Source of the DNA: Deltaproteobacteria bacterium | GTDB taxonomy: Bacteria > Desulfobacterota > GWC2-55-46 | Assembly: GCA_016218095.1 (NCBI GenBank) | Contig: JACREV010000201.1 | Span: 1 to 11,402 of the forward strand | Direction: 5' to 3' | DNA: 11,402 nt | Shown: piece by piece, positions 5,622-11,227 of the stretch | Layout: each line of letters starts with the position of its first letter | Numbering within the stretch: position 1 is the stretch's first letter | Notes under the pieces: model-generated | The model's input: only the letters and a program-made list of their open reading frames with translations | Told to the model about the DNA's origin: nothing | The model's database searches: none | Translations under genes and position numbers: made by a program

Positions 5622-6203
5622 TTACTGTTTTAAAGCCGCGTCCCCATCCCTTATGGCCTCCACCTGTATGAGGAGCCTCACTTCGTCGCTCACGGCCGGT
5701 ATCGCGTAGCCCATCCCGAACTCCGACCTCTTAAGCGTAGCCGAGGCGTCCGCGCCGCAGACGTACTTCTTCGTCATGGGGTGGACCCTGCAGTTGAAGG
5801 ACGAGACGGAAAGCGTCAGGGGCTTCGTGACGCCTAAGAGGGTTATCTCCCCTTCAACGCTCCTGGGGTTCTCTCCCTCAAAGACGACCTTGCTCGATTT
5901 GAAGCTGATCTTCGGGAACTTCTCCACATTGAAGAAGTCCTCGGCCCTCAAGTGCTTCTCAAGCTCCGCAAGTCCCGTGCTGACGGTAGTTGCGTCTATC
6001 TCAAGCTCGACGGTCCCTTTCCTGGCGGCGCGGTCGAGGGTTATTTTCCCGCTCGTCGAGTTGAACCTCCCCCTCTGGGTGGAAAGACCCATGTGGCTCA
6101 CCTCGAAGCTGGGGAAGGTGTGCCTGGGGTCGATCGTGAAATCCTCGGCTAAAGCGGGTGTTGCGAGGAAGAGGACGAAAAGGCAGAACAGAAGTTTTTT
6201 CAT
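5622..6203 (-). CDS. Periplasmic YceI-family protein (downstream copy)
   Basis: A 193-aa protein with a clear Sec signal peptide, cleaved after ATPALA (about residue 19). The mature part follows the YceI lipocalin-like barrel closely: DFTIDPRHTFPSFEVSHMGLSTQRGRF near the start, ELEKHLRAEDFFNVEKFPKISF in the middle and a SDEVRLLIQVEA end. YceI proteins bind isoprenoid or quinone-like lipids in the barrel. Two Cys near residues 140 and 151 (FNCRV...YVCGA) could form a disulfide. The start ATG 6203 has GGAGG 5 nt upstream, and its ATGA overlaps the previous stop by 4 bp. It is the last gene of the operon and is followed by a terminator. Confidence 0.92.
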   Translation of the reverse strand: MKKLLFCLFVLFLATPALAEDFTIDPRHTFPSFEVSHMGLSTQRGRFNSTSGKITLDRAARKGTVELEIDATTVSTGLAELEKHLRAEDFFNVEKFPKISFKSSKVVFEGENPRSVEGEITLLGVTKPLTLSVSSFNCRVHPMTKKYVCGADASATLKRSEFGMGYAIPAVSDEVRLLIQVEAIRDGDAALKQ

Positions 6204-6778
6204 TTGAGCCTCCTTTTATTGTTTTTTTCCTCAACAGGCGCCAGGAGCCTGAAGCGCACCTCGACCTTGTCGTCGACTGTTCCGGTGTCGGCCCAGGGGC
6301 CTTCGCCTATCGAGAAGTCGAGGCGGTTGATGGTAAAGCCGCCCTCGAAGAGCCAGAGGCCGCCGTCTTTTTTGACGGCGACGGGCGCAAGGACTTCGCG
6401 GGTCCTTCCCTTGATCGTCATCTTCCCGGCGACCTCGTATCTGCCGGGCCCGAGCTCTTTTATTGACGAGGAGACGAACTCGGCCTTGGGGTGGTTCTTT
6501 ACGTCGAACCAGGGCTTTCGTTTTATCTCGACGGTGCCGTCGTCCGACCCCGCGTCGACTTCGTCCATGTATATGGTGATGGAGGCCCTGCTTTTCCCGG
6601 CGTCCTTCGGGTCATGGCTTACGTCGGCGTCGAACCTCTTGAAGCTCCCGGAAACAGGGACGCCCATCTGCCTTGTCAGGAAGGAGATCGAGCTCTTATC
6701 TCTCTCGACGGGCGCGGAGTAGAGCGCGCCGGGGATGAAGATGAGCATCGTTAAAAAGAGCGCGGCAAGCCTTTTCAC
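6200..6778 (-). CDS. Periplasmic YceI-family protein (upstream, diverged copy)
   Basis: A 192-aa protein with a signal peptide (MKRLAALFLTMLIFIPGALYSA). The YceI pattern is present but diverged from the downstream copy: SSISFLTRQMGVPVSGSFKRFDADV, VEIKRKPWFDVKNHPKAEFVS, GRYEVAGKMTIKGRTREV and LDFSIGEGPWADTGTVDDKVEV. The IGEGxWADT form is, as I recall, common in YceI proteins encoded next to b561 cytochromes. The GTG start at 6778 overlaps the cytochrome stop (GTGA) and has a GGGGGGCG stretch upstream. It has no Cys pair. A role with the cytochrome in quinone or isoprenoid-linked electron transfer is inference from context. Confidence 0.88.
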   Translation of the reverse strand: MKRLAALFLTMLIFIPGALYSAPVERDKSSISFLTRQMGVPVSGSFKRFDADVSHDPKDAGKSRASITIYMDEVDAGSDDGTVEIKRKPWFDVKNHPKAEFVSSSIKELGPGRYEVAGKMTIKGRTREVLAPVAVKKDGGLWLFEGGFTINRLDFSIGEGPWADTGTVDDKVEVRFRLLAPVEEKNNKRRLK

Positions 6779-7329
6779 TTTCGCCCCCCGCCTCCGAGCA
6801 TGCGCCTCAGTATATCGTCTTTGTCGATAAAGTGGTGTTTCACCGCCGCGCCGATATGGGCTATGACAATGAGGAAGAGGGCGTGGTTGAGCTGTTCGTG
6901 TATCTCTTCAAGGAGGTCCGCGAGCTCCTTGCTCTTGGGAAGAAGGTCGGGTATGGGGATGACGCCCAGGTATACCGTCTGGAAGCCGTGGGCCGAGCTG
7001 CCGAGCCATCCAATGATGGGTATGGCGAAGAGGAGCGCGTAGAGTAAAGCGTGCGCGGCCTTTGCCGCGGCCCTCTCCCAGGACGGCATCTTCTGCGGGA
7101 AGGGCGGGGGCGCGTTGAAGGCCCTCCAGGCGAGCCTTATGACGGCGAGGGCGAATACCGTCACACCGAGCCACTTGTGATATGAGTAGAGCTTGAGCTT
7201 CATCGGAGAGACCGCGAGGTCCCCCATGTATTCACCGAGCGCGAAACCGGCGATTATGAGAGCGGCGGTCCCCCAGTGGAGGGCTATGGCAGTCCTTGTC
7301 CACCCGATATCTTCAACAGGCTTGTCCAT
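6775..7329 (-). CDS. Cytochrome b561 family membrane protein
   Basis: A 184-aa protein with four predicted transmembrane helices (about 14-32, 50-68, 90-112 and 145-163). His residues sit where b561 haem ligands are expected: H18 (IALHWG), H51 (YSYHKW), H144/H149 and H158 (VIAHIG); H93 and H114 are additional. It matches the bacterial YodB/CybB/YceJ-type b561 family, which holds two b haems and moves electrons between quinones and periplasmic partners. ATG 7329 has GGAG 6 nt upstream and lies 1 nt after the MarR stop. The next gene overlaps its end by 4 bp. The pairing with YceI is known from E. coli yceJ-yceI. Confidence 0.92.
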   Translation of the reverse strand: MDKPVEDIGWTRTAIALHWGTAALIIAGFALGEYMGDLAVSPMKLKLYSYHKWLGVTVFALAVIRLAWRAFNAPPPFPQKMPSWERAAAKAAHALLYALLFAIPIIGWLGSSAHGFQTVYLGVIPIPDLLPKSKELADLLEEIHEQLNHALFLIVIAHIGAAVKHHFIDKDDILRRMLGGGGRK

Positions 7330-7330
7330 G

Positions 7331-7795
7331 TCAATCTCCGGTTCTCTCCGCCTCTATCAACCGCCGCAGGAGAGCCTTCAATTCCCCGACCTCGTCTTTC
7401 GTAAAGCTTCCGAGGAGCGCGTTCAGCGCGTTTATGGACGCCTCCGGCAGGTGCGGGAAGAGCTCCTCACCCGCCTCTGTGAGGCGTAAATCCACGAGCC
7501 TCCTGTCTCTCGTCGAGCGCGTCCTTTTGACAAGCCCCTTTGTCTCGATCCGGTCGAGCATCCTCGTCACAGAACCCATGTCCGTGGACATCGCCTCCGA
7601 GAGTTCCGCCGCCGTCCCGCACTTACCGTTCCCCACGAGCATGAGTATGACCCACTGGGCGGAGGTGGACTCCGGGCATTTTTTCCTGAGCTCGGCGGTG
7701 AGCCTTCTCTCCACGGCCCCGGCCGCCTGCTTGAGGAGAAAGCCGACGCTTTCGTCGATGGCGTAGTTTTTAAGCGTATAATGGATAGTCTTCAT
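7331..7795 (-). CDS. MarR-family transcriptional regulator, probable autorepressor
   Basis: A 154-aa protein with the MarR winged helix layout: N-terminal dimer helices (about 15-45), a helix-turn-helix (TAAELSEAMSTDMGSVTRMLDRIETKGLV, about 61-90), a wing (RTRSTRDRRLVDLRLTEAG, about 91-109) and a C-terminal dimer helix. The RDRR at the wing tip is the usual DNA contact. Two Cys (near 40 and 59) leave open a redox or electrophile input, but they are not at the OhrR sensing position as far as I can judge. ATG 7795 has AAGGG 6 nt upstream. It is the first gene of the operon, and a large palindrome overlaps its promoter, so it most likely represses its own operon. Confidence 0.92.
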   Translation of the reverse strand: MKTIHYTLKNYAIDESVGFLLKQAAGAVERRLTAELRKKCPESTSAQWVILMLVGNGKCGTAAELSEAMSTDMGSVTRMLDRIETKGLVKRTRSTRDRRLVDLRLTEAGEELFPHLPEASINALNALLGSFTKDEVGELKALLRRLIEAERTGD

Positions 7796-7841
7796 GGTTG
7801 CCCTTCGGCTTGCGCGGCCCGGATTTTTTGGGACAGAGACG

Positions 7842-7871
7842 ATTTAATCACGGGGCGGCAATCATTGTCAA
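7842..7871 (-). promoter_or_regulatory. Promoter of the marR operon
   Basis: On the minus strand a perfect TTGACA (7866-7871) is followed after 18 bp by TTAAAT (7842-7847; 4 of 6 to TATAAT). The leader to the MarR start would be about 40 nt. The -35 lies inside the palindromic operator. Confidence 0.6.
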
Positions 7872-7891
7872 GGCAATAGTTGCCATGACAA
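7865..7891. promoter_or_regulatory. 27-bp palindromic operator, probable MarR binding site
   Basis: Arms TTGTCA-A-GGCAA (7865-7876) and TTGCC-A-TGACAA (7880-7891) are mirror complements apart from one A/A mismatch, around a TAG centre at 7877-7879. The size and symmetry suit a MarR dimer, and the site covers the -35 of the marR promoter, so binding would block RNA polymerase. Confidence 0.75.
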
Positions 7892-7967
7892 GCTTGGGCG
7901 CGCCGGGGTCTCGCGCAACTTGCCGGGATCAGGGATTGATTCGGCGCCGTAGAGGTCCCTGTCTGCG

Positions 7968-7997
7968 TTGAAAGCCGCCTTTCAAAAGGTGTATAAT
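7968..7997 (+). promoter_or_regulatory. Promoter of the 73-aa membrane protein gene
   Basis: TTGAAA (7968-7973; 5 of 6 to consensus) and a perfect TATAAT (7992-7997) are separated by 18 bp, 43 bp upstream of the ATG at 8040. The promoter is surrounded by inverted repeats, described separately. Confidence 0.7.
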
Positions 7998-8010
7998 TAG
8001 GTTGAAAGGC
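7968..8010. repeat. Inverted TTGAAAG/CTTTCAA repeats wrapped around a promoter
   Basis: TTGAAAG (7968-7974) and CTTTCAA (7979-7985) form a 7-bp palindrome over the -35. GCCTTTCAA (7977-7985) and TTGAAAGGC (8002-8010) form a 9-bp palindrome flanking the TATAAT. Three copies of one half-site thus cover the whole promoter, an arrangement expected of a repressor or activator site. Confidence 0.6.
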
Positions 8011-8039
8011 CGGTTTTCACCTCGGAAGGGGGTGAGTTT

Positions 8040-8261
8040 ATGGTAAGGGTTTCCGGCAATATCCATAAAGGAGAGACTTTGGGGGAAAGGGCGCTTTTTG
8101 TCCTGACGGTATTGCTCCTGGCCGCCGGGCTGGTCCTCCCGCTCTGGGGTCTTTTTGTTATCCTGCTCGACTTCACGATCGTCTTTCTGCCGGTTCTCGT
8201 CGCATTCGCGCTCGCTGTCTTGATCGCAAGGGCGTTAAGGCGGAGATCAAGGCATGCCTGA
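8040..8261 (+). CDS. 73-aa two-helix membrane protein, unknown function
   Basis: ATG 8040 is preceded by AAGGGGGTGA (8026-8035), a near-perfect extended ribosome site. The polar N-terminus (to about residue 16) is followed by two hydrophobic helices, about 18-36 and 38-63; an Asp (44) lies near the start of the second. A strongly basic tail, RALRRRSRHA, suggests a cytoplasmic C-terminus. I recognise no family. It is divergent from the marR operon across a 244-bp gap and has its own promoter with palindromic repeats, so shared control is possible but unproven. After the stop, T-runs occur at 8300-8306, 8333-8339 and 8343-8350, with only an AT-rich hairpin (GGTTTT/AAAACC, 8341-8356), so no clear terminator is seen. 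Confidence 0.72.
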   Translation: MVRVSGNIHKGETLGERALFVLTVLLLAAGLVLPLWGLFVILLDFTIVFLPVLVAFALAVLIARALRRRSRHA

Positions 8262-8362
8262 CGGAGAGGGGGGTTGAGCTGAAAAAGAAGGAAATGGGCT
8301 GTTTTTTTGCCTGTAAAGAAGACGAATGGATAGTTTTTTTGGTTTTTTTTAAAACCGGCCGA

Positions 8363-8917
8363 TCACCATGACGATATCTTATCGAGCCATTTTTTAGAGC
8401 AGGCCGCGCACGTCCCGTGGTTTAACTGCGGCAACCGCGGTTCGTTGAAGAGGTCAGGGCGCCTTGCCGCCTCCTCCACATCGATGCAGTTACCGTCCTC
8501 GAGGATGACGCATTTGCACCAACTGCACATGCTGATGAGCTTTTCGCCCCTCTCCGCGAAGGCGTCGAGCAGCCTTACAGGCCCCCTTTTTTCCTCCCTG
8601 ATAATCGACGTATTGAACCGCACCCCCATCGCATCAAGCGGGAGTATCTCCATTTTCATGAAGCGCCGGCTGTCCGGGGAGTCGCACCTGAATGGGAATC
8701 GGACCGATACTGTGGAATAACGCACCTTATCCAGAACCAACCTGTAGATGTGACGCGTCTCTGTATCGTAGATGAAGTCCCAGATCGATGCGTACCTTAT
8801 CCGCTCGAACGTCAGTTGCGGCGCGTAGTTTTCCAGGGCGAAGGCGTCCCATTCGCTGTCGGCCGTGACGAGCCTGTCCTGGCCGTCGATCGAGTACGTA
8901 AAGCTCTTCACGGCCAT
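8363..8917 (-). CDS. PAS-like sensory protein with C-terminal CxxC...HGxCxxC motif
   Basis: A 184-aa soluble protein. Residues about 6-66 (YSIDGQDRLVTADSEWDAFALEN...SIWDFIYDTETRHIYRLVLDKVR) resemble a divergent PAS domain seen in many uncharacterised bacterial proteins. Residues 67-125 include VRFPFRCDSPDSRRFMKMEILPL. The end has C131-SW-C134 and H167-GT-C170-AA-C173, a probable metal site like the CxxCK...SHGxCPxC tail found at the end of many sensor proteins. The usual Trp between the pairs is missing (EDGNCIDVEE). ATG 8917 has AAAGGAGA 5 nt upstream. The frame runs 16 codons further upstream, but that longer start would fall at the transcription start. No output domain is present. Confidence 0.72.
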   Translation of the reverse strand: MAVKSFTYSIDGQDRLVTADSEWDAFALENYAPQLTFERIRYASIWDFIYDTETRHIYRLVLDKVRYSTVSVRFPFRCDSPDSRRFMKMEILPLDAMGVRFNTSIIREEKRGPVRLLDAFAERGEKLISMCSWCKCVILEDGNCIDVEEAARRPDLFNEPRLPQLNHGTCAACSKKWLDKISSW

Positions 8918-8966
8918 TGGGGTCTCCTTTAGAGCGCGAGAAAAACTCCGGGGCGCCATTATCAAG

Positions 8967-8995
8967 ATTATACAGGCGGTGACTGGAAATGCAAA
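8967..8995 (-). promoter_or_regulatory. Promoter of the PAS-like gene
   Basis: On the minus strand TTTGCA (8990-8995; 4 of 6) and a perfect TATAAT (8967-8972) are separated by 17 bp. Transcription would begin near 8960, about 43 nt before the ATG at 8917. Confidence 0.65.
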
Positions 8996-9174
8996 TCGCG
9001 GGTTTAAATATCTGCGCCGCGTCCGGCAACGGGACGGACCCGTCGGTCCAAATCATTTATTTTAGAGAAAAAAACAGCTGTTCATGTTATATTTAATATA
9101 TCGGCTTGGGAGAGACTCGGAGATGATCGCGAATACCGCGTCGGAACCGCGTCCGCGCCGCGGGCAAGTTGTCC

Positions 9175-9204
9175 TTGACTCCGGGGCGTCTTAAGTGGTG
9201 TACT
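9175..9204 (+). promoter_or_regulatory. Possible promoter of the DEAD-box helicase gene
   Basis: TTGACT (9175-9180; 5 of 6) is followed after 18 bp by TGTACT (9199-9204; 4 of 6), about 108 bp upstream of the helicase ATG. Other AT-rich -10-like words nearby (around 9280-9290) keep this uncertain. Confidence 0.4.
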
Positions 9205-9312
9205 AAAGGGTGGATGTATGGATTTAAGGGCATCACTTCCTGGTTTACTATTCGGGAAGGGCGGTTACGCGTCCATGATAAAATACGCAAAATAAGGAAA
9301 AATGAGGATAAG

Positions 9313-11052
9313 ATGAAATTTGATAGTTTGGGTTTAAGCCCGGATGTATTAAAGGGGATACAGGACGCCGGGTTCGAGCATTGCACGCCTATTCAGGAGC
9401 AATCGCTTCCGGATTGCCTCGCGGGGAAGGACGTGATAGCCCAGTCGCAGACGGGGTCGGGAAAGACCGCGGTCTTTCTCCTCTCGATATTCAGCAGACT
9501 GCTCTCAGACGGGCCGAACGCCTCCAGAAAACCGAGGGCGCTCGTGATGGTCCCCACGAGGGAGCTTGCCTCTCAGGTCGTCGACGACGCGGAGAAGCTC
9601 GGCAAGCACATACCTTTCAGGTCGGTCGCCATATACGGCGGGGTCGAGTACGACAAGCAGGTCGGCGCGCTTAAAACAGGGGTCGACCTCGTCGTCGCCA
9701 CCCCGGGGCGCATGATAGACCTCTATAAATCGAAGACCCTCTCCCTCGACGACATGGAGATATTCGTTATTGACGAGGCGGACAGGATGTTCGACATGGG
9801 TTTCGCCCCCGACATAATGTACATAGCCGGGAAACTGCCGAAAAACAAACCGAGGCAGACGATGCTCTTTTCCGCTACGATCGACTCCAACGTGAGGAGG
9901 CTCGCCTCGCGCTACATGAAACCCGACCCGGTGATGATCGAGATCGAGCCGGAGCAGGTGACCGTAAACTCAATAGACCAGAAGATCATCTACGTCTCGA
10001 ACGAGGAGAAGTACCCGGTGTTGCTGACGCTTCTCCGGAGGCCCGACGTCGAGCGCGCCCTGATATTCACGAACATGAAGTCCACCGCGGAGTCGCTCGG
10101 CAGGAGGCTTACGGCCAATAACGTGCCTGCGAGGGTCCTTACCGGGGACGTAAGCCAGGAGAAGAGGTCGAAGATAATAGACGGCATGAAGTCCGGGAAC
10201 ATAAGGATAGTCGTGGCTACCGACGTCGCGGCCCGCGGCCTCCACATAGAGGACGTCTCGCATGTATTCAATTACGACCTGCCGGACGACGCCGCCAACT
10301 ACGTCCACAGGATAGGCAGGACCGCGAGGGCGGGAAAGAGCGGCAAGGCCTACAGCCTCGCCTGCGAGGACCATGTACTTAACCTCCCGGAGATAGAAAA
10401 GTACATAGAGCGTAAGATCGAGAACGAGTGGATAGAGGATTCCGAGCTCGCTAAGGACGCCGCCCCGGAGCCGGAACGGAGGCGCGAGGGCAGGGGCGGG
10501 AAATACGGGGAGAGAAGGCCTCACGGAAGCAGGGACGGCGGCAGGCCTTCAAGGGACGGGAAGAGGCGCCCCCATGATGGGCGCCCCCAACCTGAGAAAA
10601 AGGAAGGGCCTGTAGCGGCTGAGAAGCGGGCCGCCCCGGAAAAGGCGGAGGGTGAAAAAGGCGGACGGCCGCCGAGACCGAGGGGGCCGCGCCGTCCGGA
10701 GAGAAAAGAGGGCGCGCAAGGAGAGAGGCCGAAAGAAGGCCTTAAGCCTGAAGGCCAAAGGCCCGAGAGACAGAGGACAGAGGCACAGAGGTCTGAGAGG
10801 CAGAGGCCCGAGAGACATAGAAGCGACATAAGCAGGACCGACAGGCCGCGTACCGAGAGGCAGAGGCCCGGGGAGCGGCGCGAAAGGCATAAGCCCGAAG
10901 AACACCGGAAAGAGACGGCCGCGCCTGTAACGGCATGGTCAGAGGAAAAGCCAAAGACCCAGCACGTTGAGCGGAAGGAACCGGCAACGGAGCACGGCAA
11001 GGAGAAGACCGGGATACTCAAGAGGATATTCAAGAAGCTGCTGAAAAAGTAG
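9313..11052 (+). CDS. RhlE-like DEAD-box ATP-dependent RNA helicase with long charged tail
   Basis: A 579-aa protein with the complete DEAD-box set: Q motif (FEHCTPIQ, 21-28), motif I (SQTGSGKT, 45-52), PTRELA (81-86), TPGR (130-133), DEAD (154-157), SAT (187-189), LIFTN (250-254), ATDVAARG (302-309) and HRIGRTAR (332-339). It should unwind or remodel RNA in the cytoplasm using ATP, in ribosome assembly or RNA decay. The core resembles RhlE/RhlB-type helicases and ends near residue 380. A tail of about 185 residues follows, rich in R, E, K, P, G and Q with repeated QRPERQR-like units, then a basic amphipathic end, GILKRIFKKLLKK (567-579). ATG 9313 has GAGG 5 nt upstream and fits the usual family N-terminus (MKFDSLGLSPDVLKGI). 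An in-frame extension to 9169 would add unrelated sequence. Confidence 0.93.
   Translation: MKFDSLGLSPDVLKGIQDAGFEHCTPIQEQSLPDCLAGKDVIAQSQTGSGKTAVFLLSIFSRLLSDGPNASRKPRALVMVPTRELASQVVDDAEKLGKHIPFRSVAIYGGVEYDKQVGALKTGVDLVVATPGRMIDLYKSKTLSLDDMEIFVIDEADRMFDMGFAPDIMYIAGKLPKNKPRQTMLFSATIDSNVRRLASRYMKPDPVMIEIEPEQVTVNSIDQKIIYVSNEEKYPVLLTLLRRPDVERALIFTNMKSTAESLGRRLTANNVPARVLTGDVSQEKRSKIIDGMKSGNIRIVVATDVAARGLHIEDVSHVFNYDLPDDAANYVHRIGRTARAGKSGKAYSLACEDHVLNLPEIEKYIERKIENEWIEDSELAKDAAPEPERRREGRGGKYGERRPHGSRDGGRPSRDGKRRPHDGRPQPEKKEGPVAAEKRAAPEKAEGEKGGRPPRPRGPRRPERKEGAQGERPKEGLKPEGQRPERQRTEAQRSERQRPERHRSDISRTDRPRTERQRPGERRERHKPEEHRKETAAPVTAWSEEKPKTQHVERKEPATEHGKEKTGILKRIFKKLLKK
10759..10872 (+). repeat. Short direct repeats coding the helicase tail
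   Basis: The purine-rich tail DNA repeats CAGAGG-like words. One 16-mer, GAGAGGCAGAGGCCCG, occurs exactly twice 60 bp apart (10795-10810 and 10855-10870). In the protein this gives RQRPER/RQRPGE repeats. Such DNA can expand or contract in frame by slippage. Confidence 0.65.
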
Positions 11053-11104
11053 TATCAGGCTTTAAATAAGTCCATCTGCTTTGTTGGCATCAAAGCTCAT
11101 AACT

Positions 11105-11177
11105 GCGGCGTACATAAAAAAGTACGCCTCGTTCCTCGCTCCTCGCCGCCTCGCGTCCGGTGCTTTTTAGAGCATCC
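11105..11177. repeat. Intergenic palindromic repeat-like element
   Basis: The element starts with a perfect hairpin, GGCGTAC (11107-11113) and GTACGCC (11122-11128), around an A-rich loop. Four CCTCG words follow at 11127, 11134, 11141 and 11149 (spacing 7, 7, 8). It ends in a second hairpin, GGTGCT (11159-11164) and AGCATC (11171-11176), with a TTTTAG loop. It lies between the convergent helicase and glycosyltransferase genes and encodes nothing. It may act as a terminator, but the ordered structure looks more like a dispersed extragenic element. Confidence 0.5.
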
Positions 11178-11211
11178 TGACAAGCCGCATCGAGCATTTA
11201 GAGTTTTCCGC

Positions 11212-11227
11212 AACCTTTTAGGTTTTT
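11212..11227 (+). terminator. Weak hairpin plus T-run after the helicase gene
   Basis: AACCT (11212-11216) and AGGTT (11220-11224) pair around TTT and run into further T residues (to 11227). The stem is short and AT-rich and lies 160 bp past the helicase stop, so this is a weak candidate. It touches the stop codon of the convergent gene. Confidence 0.3.

Larger units (their letters stand above)
8918..9312. other. 395-bp divergent intergenic region (PAS-like / helicase)
   Basis: No credible gene. It carries promoters for both neighbours (see the two promoter entries), an AT-rich near-palindrome TATATT-T-AATATA (about 9089-9101), and a GC-rich stretch at 9125-9170. The helicase leader from its proposed promoter would be about 100 nt long, enough for post-transcriptional control, but I recognise no riboswitch or cold-shock element. 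Confidence 0.5.

Noticed and set aside
9093..9386. 97-codon minus-strand frame upstream of the helicase
   Set aside because: It covers the helicase promoter and 5' end on the opposite strand, has no family features and no ribosome site.
9970..10524. 184-codon minus-strand frame opposite the helicase core
   Set aside because: Opposite strand of conserved helicase motifs; composition is explained by the sense codons.
10521..11033. 170-codon minus-strand frame with repeated SGLCLS units, looking like a repeat protein
   Set aside because: The repeats are the reverse complement of the helicase tail repeats (QRPERQR), so they need no separate gene.
11107..11153. CRISPR-like array (CCTCG words at 7-8 bp spacing)
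   Set aside because: Units and spacing are far too short for CRISPR repeats and spacers, and no cas gene is present.
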